Shown here: piece by piece, positions 24,370 to 36,234 of the stretch
How positions within the stretch are numbered: the stretch's first letter is position 1
Layout of the letters: the number at the start of each line of letters is the position of its first letter
Source: Pelodera strongyloides
Taxonomy: Eukaryota > Nematoda > Chromadorea > Rhabditida > Rhabditidae
DNA length: 64,000 nt
Assembly (NCBI GenBank): GCA_036852015.1
Contig: JAANDG010000290.1
Span: forward strand, 112,549 to 176,548
Reading direction: 5' to 3'
Notes under the pieces: model-generated
What the model was told of the DNA's origin: nothing
The model's input: only the letters and a program-made list of their open reading frames with translations
Databases searched by the model: none
Program-made: the position numbers and the translations under genes

Positions 24370-25300
24370 TTTAAACCTAGGCAAAACAATGATGTCGTAC
24401 ATATAAAGTGGCAGCAAATCCTACAGTATTGTATTGCCCCAACATCCCCAGCACCGTGATTAACTCTGGCTAAAGAACTCGCACATCTCTTTAAACAATT
24501 GAAGTCATTCCATCATTGAGTATAGGAGTGTGGTGTTTTAGGAAGTATATTTTGAATGCACATCTCGATGTTGTACCCCAATTTGTTTTACTGGTGTATT
24601 TATGATTGTGCCGTTGAAAAATACAGCTGCTCAGGGATGCAACTTTCTTGTCAACAAATGTAAACGATCCTGAACGGCTCAAAACTCAGTTCTGAGTGGC
24701 CAATGAGGCAACAAGTTACAGACACAGAGCGGACAGCTGTGGTCACTAAGGGTCATCGTTACTTCCGCCAGCATATTTTTAAAGCGGTGATCTCAAAACT
24801 CAAAAGGCATTTGTATTCTTTACGTCGTGAACTCCCCTTGCTTGAAATCTGTAATCTCAATGAACTTAAATGTAAACCCGTTCATTTCCTTCCTGACTAA
24901 AGTGCTGTTGAACAGTTAAATTAAAATTCTAACTTCAACTTTTGTTTGCAATAACCTCTTTATCTGAAAATTGGGGTCAACCATTCCTACAGTTAGATTG
25001 GATCTCCGCCTTGTTCTGGGTATACCGTACTTTGGACCGCTTTACACTCTTCTTTAAGTTTCTTCTCCCTGCCTGTTCTTAGGTCTAGGTTCTCTCAGCA
25101 TTGCATACAATTTCCCTCTTCTCCTCATCAAACGTCTCGCACTCTCTCTCCACTTTCTTTTGATCGTCTAGCGGATGTCTGAAGTGCCCCGCCCTTTCTT
25201 AGGCTAAGCTTCACATCGGCATTGGCCATATTCCCCTTGCGGACGCACCAACCAGCATCCCCAAAAACAAAGCAATACCGGTCTCCACCACCGTGCAACC

Positions 25301-28300
25301 ATGAGGCTACCACTGTGGTAATTCTATTTATCCATTTAGACAACTTTGTTATTATACACAACTATCCCGCAATGTCACTGTACTCGATTGCTTTTCGAAA
25401 AATGTTATGAGCTTTCGAAAATGTTATGAGCTTATGCAAAGGAACTGTATAGCTTCAGCTATACTGTGCACATCAAATTCTATCTTGACGATGTTTTGCC
25501 TCGTTCCACGGTGTAAAGTTAGCCGCGAAGCCTTGCTTGTTAAACAACAAGAGACAGTGAAAAATAAGAAACTGTAGTTGCGGATAGAGATCAATTATAT
25601 GTTTTATACGTATCCTTTTCAGGCCTCTGTTGCTGGGGACCGCGTTGGCTTTCTTAGCAGCCGAAGTCGGATCGGTGCGTTAAAGTTTACATTTTGAACA
25701 ATTTCTGTGCCATTTTCTGTTCACCTCATTTTCATTTGCTCGACGTTCTTTAACTTCGAGAATCTTTCGTAGTTCCACATTGTTGTTCACTATCCTTGCT
25801 TCGCTATTGACAAGAAATCCTTCAGGAAATTTTTATGGACCTATAGCGCAGCTAAAGATAGCCTTGTTAAATACTGACGACATGAATGCGAAGACACGTA
25901 TCCAAATGCACTGGTTCTAGAATTTATTGCTTTTAGAAGGATGATTTGTACTAGCTGCGTCGTACATAACGATAGGCTACGTTATACAAACGAAACTGAA
26001 CTGGGTGTCTTTTCGAAAATAGTATGTTACGCGTGTCGCAGTTTGAGCAGTTTGGTTTGTTATCCGTCGCCCCTGCCGGCTTCTGCCTTCATCCTTCATC
26101 CTTTTACGTTTCTATTACTGTCTGTAGAACGTGCTAGTGGAAATCAGAATATTGGTGTCTTCTGCACCTTGTTCCTTCCTCTGGTGAACTGTAAGAGCAT
26201 TCTGCAGTAGCTTTGCCTATCGTGTACGTTCGATACGGTTTCTTCAACACACTATTTGGTCATATTGGAATCTCAGCGGTTAATCTATGCATGATAACAT
26301 TTCGTGGCTTACTTCCGCTTTTCTTCTATCATATTTTGCGCACGCATTTCACAAATCAGCTTGTCATATAAGCGAACTTACGATCGTACTAATATGTAAA
26401 TATATATTTTTCTAAAAAAAAATCAATATATGCAACGCGATCGATACGGGTTTGTTGACTATGCGTTTCTCGGTCGAAAAAAGATCTGTTCCCCGCGGAG
26501 AGTTGCCCTGCTGCTGCTTTAGCTTAATGAGTAATATGTTGGGTGTGGGTTGGCAGCTGTAGAGTCCGTGCACTGACAGATAAATCAACCGTGTTGTAAT
26601 GGCAGAAGAAGACTTTCGCCTCTTTCTAAACCAACGCCTGTTCCACCGAATACCGATTAATGCCATAGGGCCCACATTCAACTTTTCGCACATTTTCACA
26701 ACAAACAAATAAACGCGTCTGGATTGAAAGTCATAAAGACAAGACGTTTTGTCTGTCAATAACTATTGTAAAAGAAAACATCACTGGTCCATGCGAATAC
26801 AAAATGTGAGGAATAAAAAATCCACTAAAGCGGAATGTTGTTTCCTTTGTAACATGCCATGAGAGATTCAGGGCGAATGATATTAAATCGAAGTTTTCTT
26901 TCAGCAACAAACATGTCGTGACTGCTCGAATCGAGGATGTTTCTGTGTTGGAGAAAAAGGATCAATGGTACGGTTTTATTTGGTTTAGGGTTATTTATTG
27001 ATTTGTTTTTTTTTCGTTAGGAAATGAATTTTGGCCCCCGGACTTCATAAGACCTGTCTACATTAATAGGGAGTATACGGAAATTTGCCCAGCTTTTCTG
27101 GCAGCTGTTGCCCTCTCGACAGTGTTGCAAGGGATGGGCACCATCACCCAAAATACTTCCCTCAAATTGTGGTGTCTTAGGACTGAGGGAAGTTTATAAA
27201 CTAGAGATCTCACTGGGAACGAGTAATCTACCGCGTACAATTAGTCGAATGTTAGAGTTAATCAGTGCATGGCGATGCATTATAAACATCCCCTTTGGAA
27301 TTTATATGCAATGTTTGATGTCTAGGGATCTCCTGGTCCCCAAGGACCCTCTGGATCACCAGGAATTCGTGGATTCCCCGGCCCTGAAGGACTTGTGGGT
27401 CCCAAAGGACAGAAGGGAGCTTTTGGACCGCCTGGACCACCTGGATTGAAGGGAGACCGAGTAAGTTAATCGTTTTTTCTAAATATCATACTGCCTTGAA
27501 ACGTCAACGTGAAAGCGTAAATATATTGAGAACTTTGTTTGGTTCAATTTACGTTCAATTTATTCAAATTTGGACGTTAGTCGTCAATAATACATTGCTC
27601 TTTATCATAGGGAGTTCCTGGAGTGCCTGGATTCCCAGGTAACGATGGAGGCAATGGCCGACCTGGAGAGCCTGGACCTCCCGGAGCACCCGGATGGGAC
27701 GGTTGCAATGGAACTGATGGAGCCCCTGGACTGAAGGGAGCCCCCGGACCCCCTGGAATGCCTGGATGGCCTGGAGAGAAGGGTTAGTGGGACAAACTCT
27801 ATATTTGATGAGAATAATTTAGCAAGAATACCAGCAACTATCTCGTCTCCTTGCACTCTTAATTGTAGGAAACAAATATCTGTTTCTATTGATTGGTCAT
27901 ACATTGCCTGCATTTAGGAGACTCTGGACTTAAAGGAGAACCTGCACTCGGATACCCTGGTGCTCCCGGAGAAAAGGGAGATGGTATGTTTCACGCATCT
28001 GTAGTAGGCAAATCAGAATTCATTTGCTACCTTTTGGCGTCTTTTAGTTAAATAATTTGCTTTTTGGCATCCAGAAAGAATAAAGCTTGAATTGCAGCTG
28101 GAGTTCCCGGAACACCCGGATTCCCTGGACCACCCGGACGTGACGGATACCCAGGAACAAAGGGAGACAGAGGAGACATCGGACCTTCCGTAAGTTGATG
28201 AGGAGATATTTTGATAAGCATTCATTTTCAAGCTAAGCATCAGATCGTTTTGCTGGTGGTTTGACCAGCTAGGAATGTGTCTACTACGTTAATAAAATCA

Positions 28301-31300
28301 ACCTTCACCGAATTTTAAATCATAAATTTAGGGACCACGTGGACCTCCCGGAGAGATTGGACAGCCTGGTAACCCCGGAATTGGTTCGATCGGACCCAAG
28401 GGAGACCCCGTATGAGACCCTTTACATATTAACTTGCTAGAATACTTCTTGTATATCAACTTTGGTATTGAAAAGAGCCATAAGTATGAATTCTATGTGG
28501 AAACTAATACGCGGCTGAGTAATAAGACATTCAGGGAGACGTTGGCCTTCCTGGCCCACCTGGTCCTCCAGGTCCTCGGGAATTTACAGGCACCGGTACG
28601 ATTGTGGGTCCTCGTGGTGCGAATGGTGAAAAGGGAGATAAGGTACTGTGCATTATCTATTCAAAAACACGCACTGGATTAATGATGTTTATAGGGAGAC
28701 CCCGGACCGCCTGGTCCTCCCGGAGTCAGCGCTCCGTCTCAGTTCCGTGCTGCCAACAACTCTTTTGTCGGCCCTCCCGGTTACCCCGGAGAGAAGGGAG
28801 AGAAGGTTTGGCAGATGGAATGGCCTGCTCAGGCTATGCATCCCGCCCTAATAACCCGCTTCTTCTGCTACCGCTTTTTTTACACGCTGTGATTACAAAT
28901 TATGATTTCATCTCTAAACCCTCTTTTCGTTTCATCGCTCACAAAATATTTTAAGAGAGACGCTTCTGTTCAAAGCATGTTTGATTGATGCATACTTTCT
29001 TTTGGCCAACAATGATATGTAAAACACATATTGCGATTCATTTCGGAACATCGTCGATCCTGATCCAAAACACCTCCCCCGCTCCCAATTTAACAACTCG
29101 TTTCAAAGTTTTGCTTTCACATTTGCTTTTTTTTTGCTTTCGTGGTGATAATGATTTGACGTCAAAGCCTTTCGACGTCAAACAATTATCGCCGCATGAT
29201 TTTCTTTAATGATACAACGATCTAATTGAAATCATTAAGGGAGAACCTGGAAATGTCGGATCTCGTGGATATCCTGGTCAAGCAGGACAACCTGGACAGC
29301 CTGGACTCCCCGGAATGAAGGGAGAAAAGGGACTCCCCGGACCAGCCGGACCCAGAGTAAGTTGTTCGATGCATTGAAGTTGTTATATTTTGCCTGCCTT
29401 CCTGTTAACAATACTCTACGAAAACTCAATCTCTTTAGGGAAAGGAAGGACGCCCCGGAAACCCTGGACCTGCCGGTTTCAAGGGAGATCGTGGACTTGA
29501 CGGACACCCTGGACTTCCCGGACTTCCCGGACAGAAGGGAGAGGCCGGATACCCCGGAAGAGATGGACCCAAGGGTATTCAAGGACCAACTGGACCACCA
29601 GGAGTAAGCAATCTATTTATTTTAATGCAAGGCAAACATACCGAGGAAATGCCATTGAAAACAAAAGGATACGATAACTGCTAACCAAATGTAACAACCT
29701 TTATATAACATTCTTAGGGTGGTGAATTCTCCGATGGACCCCCTGGACCTCCTGGTCTTCCTGGACGTCCCGGTCAGCCTGGACCACCCGGAAACGACGG
29801 AATCCCGGGACAACCTGGACCTAACGGACCTCCTGGCCCTATGGGAGGACCCGGAGCCCCTGGACTACCTGGAATGGAAGGACTTCCTGGACCCAAGGGA
29901 GAGAAGGGAGACTCTGGTCTGCCTGGATCCCCTGGACTCCCTGGAGCACCTGGACAACCTGGATACCCTGGACCTAAGGGAGAGCCTGGTCTTCCTGGCT
30001 TCCCTGGAAAGAGCATTCCTGGACTCCCTGGATCTCCTGGAAGACCTGGACTTGATGGAACACCTGGACGCAAGGGAGAAATGGGACCACCTGGATCGCG
30101 AGGTATGGTTTTATTTATTTATCTACAGCAAATAATTGTTGTTTGTATAAAGCTTGGATGTTTTCATTTAATTAGGGTTTCGTAATTAGGGCTTCGTTAG
30201 ATACACTAACTGATGTATTTCAGGTGCCCCCGGAGACTCTCTCAATGGACTGCCCGGAGCACCTGGAGGTCGTGGACCTCCAGGTCCTAAAGGATATGAT
30301 GGACGTGATGGAGTGCCTGGACTTCCTGGAGTCCCCGGAACCAAGGGAGATAGGGGAGGCACATGCTCAGCCTGCGCACCTGGAATGAAGGGAGAAAAGG
30401 TATGTTGTTACAAATGATTAGCTTACATAATTTTTGAAATAAACTAAAAAATTGCTTGCATACTGTTTTAAATAAACTTAAAAACGTAACAGCTCTGATA
30501 ACACACTTAAGAATCGGAATTTAGGGAAATGCTGGATATCCTGGACAACCCGGACAACAAGGAGAACGTGGATACCCTGGTGTCACCGGAGCTCCTGGAG
30601 ACTCTGGAGATGACGGTATGCCCGGAGCCCCTGGTCGCCCTGGATCCCCTGGAGCCCCTGGAAAGGACGGACTTCCCGGACTTCCCGGAATGAAGGGAGA
30701 ACCGGCCCGCCTCACACTCCGCCCTGGACCTCCTGGATACCCTGGTATGAAGGGAGAACCTGGATACCCCGGACTGCCTGGACAAGATGGCCTTCCTGGA
30801 CCTGCTGGTCTCACCGGAGCACCTGGTCTGCCTGGACTTCCAGGACCCAAGGTAAACAATTTATACAATATATATCTATATAGTTAATTTAGATTTTTAC
30901 CTTGCCTAATCGCTATCCACAAAAAACACGGTTTGATGTTTAGGGGGAACCTGGACTTGCTGGAATGCCCGGAAAGCCCGGAAAGGACGGACTCCCTGGA
31001 CTACCTGGACAAAAGGGAGAGGCAGGATATGGACAACCTGGACTGCCTGGACTTCCTGCTCAGAAGGGAGACTCCGGACTCCCCGGTCTCCCCGGAACTC
31101 CCGGACCTATGGGACCTCCCGGAAACCCTGCCCCACAGAGCGTTGTTCTTCCTGGATCGCCCGGACGTGATGGTCTTCCTGGACTTCCAGGACCAAAGGG
31201 AGAATCTGGACTGCCCGGCCGACCTGGAGAGCCCGGACAAAACGGAATGCCTGGAGTACCTGGATACAAGGGTGACACTGGGCTGCCAGGACCACCTGGA

Positions 31301-34300
31301 CTTCCTGGACAAGCCGGAATTCCCGGAGAAAAAGGATTCGCCGGTAATTTTATTTTTAGTAAGAATGTACGTAGTTACGAGAAACGCGTTATCCCTCTTT
31401 GCATATCCTGATTGTTGTAGGTGTACCCGGACTTCCCGGAGTGCCTGGACCTAAGGGAGACGCTGGAGTGCCTGGCGCCCCTGGATACCCAGGAGCTAAG
31501 GGAGAAGCTGGGCCCTCAATGACTGGACCACCTGGTCCTCCTGGATTCCCTGGACTTAAGGGAGATTCTGGACTCCCTGGCGCACCCGGACTTCCAGGAC
31601 TTGACGGACAACCCGGAACACCCGGCTACCCCGGACAGAAGGGAGATGCTGGACTTCCCGGACATGAAGGACAACCCGGATACCCTGGACAGAAGGGAGA
31701 GCCTGGACTTCCTGGTATCCCCGGTAAGATACCTCAGTCATCAATATTTGAATATTTATTTTGCGTATTTATTATACTCATTAAAAGAGCGCAACGCCGT
31801 GAGAGACGATGAAAAAGAGAAATCAACGTCGATAAACCGATACTTGGAAATAATTTCCACCAACATATATAAGCGCGTAGGACCACAAGTGTTAACAAAG
31901 AGAACGGTGTTGATTACGAATCAAAGAATTTGGTTCCACACCAACATCCAATCCGGTGTATTTTTAGTTTAGTTTAGCCACTTTACCTCAACAAAAGAAG
32001 TATACGTTCTCACTCATTGTGATCCTCAACCAAAAAAAAACATATGAAAAACAAAAATTTGACGTATCTAGAGTAACGTGGCTCTTTTCCGGAAAGATTC
32101 GTAAGAACTTGTTGACACGAATGATTCAGGAAAGGAGGGACCAATTGGTCCACCTGGATTGGAGGGACCCCCTGGATTCCCTGGAGCCAAGGGAGACGAC
32201 GGACTTCCCGGACTTCCCGGAGTGCCCGGAATTAAGGGAGAAGCTGGACCTCAAGGAGCCCCTGGAAACCCTGGAATGCCTGGAGCCCCCGGATTCCCTG
32301 GAATGAAGGGACTTGCTGGAGTGCCCGGAGTTCCTGGAGCCAAGGGTGTGTTCACATAAAAGTGTTCCCTAGATGAGTTCAATCTGTGTGCTGAATTTAA
32401 AAGGTCAGAGTCGACAACGTTTTAGTGCATTAATCTAACTTGCTTTAGGAGAAGCCGGCTACCCCGGACAACCAGGAATGCCTGGACTCAAGGGAACACC
32501 CGGAAGACCCGGAATTGACGGAGCTCCCGGACTCAAGGGTGAGGGAGGTGTGTCTGGAATCCCCGGACGCGACGGTCTTCCTGGAGTGCCTGGCATGAAG
32601 GGAGACAGAGGATTCAACGGACTTCCTGGAACAAAGGGAGAACCTGGACCTGCTGCCCGCGACGGACAGAAGGTAATTTTTCTAATAATATGTGTTGTTG
32701 TTTTCTAACGAGCATTGATGTCTAGCTTATAGAATGGTGTTATATTATGTCTTGTTTTAGGGAGACATGGGACTTCCCGGACAGCCTGGTCTTCGTGGAC
32801 CCCAAGGACCCCCCGGATTCCCTGGAATCCCCGGACCAAAGGGAGAAGCCGGACAGCCTGGATATGGTCAACCTGGACAGCCAGGAGAGAAGGGACTTGC
32901 TGGTATTCCTGGCAAGGCCGGTCGCCCTGGACCCCCAGGACACCCCGGACAGGACGGACTCCCAGGATTCCCTGGACTCAAGGGAGAAGCTGTAAGAGCT
33001 AATTATATTGCATGTAATGACGTCCCACAAAACAACAGTGATTTCCCCAAAGCAATTATGTAAAGTGGTTTCTCTTATATGTAAAATTTAGGGATACCCT
33101 GGACAAGACGGACTACCTGGACACGATGGTCTTCCCGGAGTCCCCGGACTCAAGGGAGAGGCCGGTCTGCCTGGAGCACCTGGAGCACCTGGACTTCCTG
33201 GAGCCGAAGGACCCATGGGAGTGCCCGGAATTCGCGGAGAAAAGGTATAAATTCCAACTGTTCTAGGCGGGACATTTGTGAAGTTGAGTCCTTTTGAATT
33301 GGCATTACTGCTATGTAGCATAAAGATGCGACGAGCTGGCAAATGATGCGTTCCCTAACGAAAACAATAAATATTGCTAGATAAATAAAGAAAAATAGCA
33401 CAAGTAATCAGGACTTACGGCCGGATTTCTTTATTACCATAGCCCTTCGAATAAAGTGCTTTCTTATATTCTTACTGACATTCTAGGGACTCGCTGGACT
33501 CCCTGGTCTTCCTGGAGATCGTGGACAGGACGGTATGCCTGGACTGAAGGGAGAAGCCGGATACCCTGGAGCTCCTGGACTGCCTGGAACAAGCGGAGAG
33601 AAGGGATCTGTGGGAGCCCCTGGATTCCCAGGAATGAAGGGAACTGCTGGACTTCCTGGAACACCAGGACTCCCAGGAATCCCCGGACTTAAGGGAGAGA
33701 AGGGTCTCTTTGGACCTGCTGGACGCGATGGAATGCCTGGACTCCCTGGAGTTAAGGGAGAGGCTGGACTGCCTGGAGCTCCTGGAGCACCTGGTTAGTT
33801 TTCTTAAAATAACACTATTTGATGGACAAGTTTTTTCGCATAAATTATCTCTAACCTTTATACTGTTGTAGGACAAGGATACCCCGGCTCCCCAGGAAAC
33901 CCTGGAGCCCCTGGACTGCCAGGAAAGGATGGACTCCCTGGTCTGCCCGGACCTAAGGGAGACAGTGGACTTCCCGGATACCCCGGAGCCCCTGGAATGA
34001 AGGGAGACGCTGGAATGCCTGGATTCCCTGGCCAAAAGGGAGAATCCGGACTTCCTGGAATCCCCGGAAAGCGTGGAGAAGACGGAGCCCCTGGACTGCC
34101 TGGACAAGATGGACAACCTGGTTACCCTGGTCAGAAGGGAGAACAAGGATTGAGCGGACCTTCTGGACCTCCTGGAGCCCCTGGTCTCCCAGGAATGAAG
34201 GGTGCGTTTTATAATCCCAAGTACTTCATGTACAAAGAATTAAATATTTGTAACTCTTGTACAACAAACAGTGTGATTCATATATATTTTCAGGAGACTC

Positions 34301-36234
34301 TGGCCTTCCTGGATTCCCTGGAGCTAAGGGAGATTCCGGTATGCCTGGTAGCCCTGGATTGCCAGGACTTCCTGGAATCAAGGGAGAGCTCGGACAACCT
34401 GGTCTTCCTGGACGCGATGGAACCCCTGGACCTGAAGGACCTGCCGGACCCATGGGACCTCCTGGAGCCTCCTCACTCTCTATGCCTGGAACAAAGGGAG
34501 AACCTGGACTTCCTGGTGTGCCTGGACTTCGCGGAGAAAAGGTGCGACATCGAACACATCAAAGAAATATTTTCGTTTACTAATAATATACATATATTAT
34601 TTAATTTACATATTCAGGGACTTCCTGGTCTCGATGGACCACCTGGTCTGGAGGGACCACCTGGACTCCCCGGACAGCGCGGAAACGACGGATACCCTGG
34701 CGTTCCCGGAACTCCTGGAGAGAAGGGAATGGCCGGAGTGCCCGGATTCCCCGGACTTGACGGAACCCCTGGACCTGTGGGAGCCCCCGGACTCCCTGGA
34801 TCTCCTGGACCCGCTGGACCTGCCTACAAGGATGGATTCCTTCTTGTCAAGCACTCGCAGACCACTGAAGTTCCACGGTAACTGAAAAGAGATCTCCCCC
34901 TCCTCTTTGTTTTTAGACAAAAAAGGGTGAAAAAAATTCAAGCTGCTCAGAAATTGGCGATGATCTGAATGACGCAATGTTGGCATATAAAACTAAGCAT
35001 TTAGATGCCCCGATGGACAGACAAAACTCTGGGACGGATACTCGCTCCTTTACATCGAAGGAAACGAGAAGTCCCACAACCAAGATCTTGGTGAGCAAAT
35101 TCACATACGATCTGTTTCCCTCCCTACATTTAATAGTTTAATCGCAATACGTTAATATGTGTGTGTTTGCAGGACATGCCGGTTCTTGCCTGCAGCGCTT
35201 CTCCACCATGCCCTTCCTCTTCTGCGACTTCAACAACGTCTGCAACTACGCCTCGAGAAACGACAAGTCGTACTGGCTGTCGACCACTGCCCCGATCCCA
35301 ATGATGCCCGTCAACGAGAGAGAAATTGAGCCATACATCTCCAGGTAGCCTTTTTGCCAACCCATCTCTATATTTTCCCCTCGTAAGCGTCTCTTTATCA
35401 TTTAATCTTGACACGTGACACCTGACACCCTTCAGCTTAGCAAGAGGATAGACACCGTGTCCATTCATGTTTCCTTAGAAAGACTGCTCAAAATGTTTTA
35501 TAACCAAAGCTTGTTCAGGTGTGCTGTGTGTGAGGCGCCCGCCAACGTGATCGCCGTTCACTCGCAGACCATCCAGATCCCGAACTGTCCCGCCGGATGG
35601 AACTCGCTCTGGATCGGATACTCCTTTGCCATGCACACTGGTGCTGGAGCCGAAGGAGGAGGACAATCACTCAGGTAACGATCTAAGTGCAACCTCAACT
35701 GATCCAGACTATTATTACTGTTATCAGCGGGACGTTCCCTTATTGATTTCGAGGCTTCCTATGTACATACATAAAGGTTCGTAGAACTCTCTTCTAGAGA
35801 TCTGGAGGTCCAAAATCAAGTGTTACAGTATACTACCTACAGTTTAGTAGAACATGTCAAGCTTCATGTCAAGCTTCATGTTCATACAACTCTAATTTAG
35901 CTCGCCTGGATCTTGCCTGGAGGACTTCCGTGCCACACCATTCATCGAGTGCAACGGAGCCCGTGGATCATGCCACTACTTCGCCAACAAGTTCTCATTC
36001 TGGCTGACCACCATTGAAAACGACCAGGAGTTCCGAGTGAGTGTTTATACCATAAGCGTGTTTTCTTACAATGTCTGGCTCTTGTTGTCCCCGTGGCAAT
36101 TCCTAGTTAGGATGCGTTATTTACAAATTGCTAATTTACAGACTCCCGAATCGGCCACTCTGAAGTCGGGATCGCTGCGTACCCGGGTATCTCGCTGCCA
36201 GGTGTGCATTAAGTCGACTGAGGGACGTCACTGA
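25301..36234 (+). CDS. let-2: Collagen type IV alpha-2 chain (LET-2/COL4A2 type)
   Basis: Basement-membrane collagen. Exons: 25301-25317, 25623-25674, 26905-26967, 27326-27460, 27611-27782, 27918-27983, 28098-28189, 28332-28409, 28535-28642, 28695-28805, 29240-29356, 29439-29603, 29718-30102, 30224-30399, 30525-30851, 30944-31343, 31421-31723, 32130-32345, 32449-32672, 32761-32991, 33092-33244, 33487-33793, 33872-34201, 34294-34541, 34618-34877, 35005-35090, 35173-35344, 35519-35674, 35901-36036, 36142-36234; 1792 codons, close to the roughly 1760 of known nematode chains. Order: signal peptide ([19 protein letters not shown]), 7S Cys cluster (CRDC, CFCVG), a long Gly-X-Y helix with interruptions ([20 protein letters not shown]) and one RGD at the exon ending 28189, then the NC1 domain from about 35005. 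[17 protein letters not shown] in the second NC1 half marks an alpha-2 rather than alpha-1 chain. AATAAA lies at 36717-36722. Glycine is almost always GGA. Confidence 0.95.
25675..26904 (+). other. Long intron 2 of the collagen gene
   Basis: At 1.23 kb this is the longest collagen intron and follows the signal-peptide exon. It could hold enhancer elements, as early introns often do. No exon or repeat is recognised. A 115-codon minus-strand frame at 26412-26759 has no supporting feature. Confidence 0.5.

Larger units (their letters stand above)
21036..25300. other. Intergenic interval with doubtful exon-like pieces
   Basis: A 4.3-kb gap before the collagen gene. Pieces after good acceptors keep coding-like frames: 21577-21636, 21735-21841 (ends IRPMAKK and stop) and 22724-22896 (ECCGACSRCGHQ, ends HTRDI and stop). 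They do not join in phase with each other, so no gene is called. A 32-bp duplication lies at 23040-23112 and an inverted repeat at 24177-24369. Confidence 0.45.

Noticed and set aside
26412..26759. A 115-codon minus-strand frame in collagen intron 2
   Set aside because: Nothing supports expression or homology. It is kept only as intron content.
28806..29239. A mutually exclusive alternative exon, as known in C. elegans let-2
   Set aside because: This 434-bp intron was the best candidate, but no Gly-X-Y coding segment with splice sites is visible in it.
33472..34146. A 224-codon open frame on the minus strand over the collagen gene
   Set aside because: It is the antisense shadow of Gly-X-Y exons. 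The Ser/Arg-rich translation follows from the repetitive collagen codons, and the frame runs across sense introns.
27326..34877. Regularly spaced near-identical short repeats that could suggest a CRISPR-like or minisatellite array
   Set aside because: They are the nine-base Gly-X-Y coding periodicity of collagen, split by ordinary introns.
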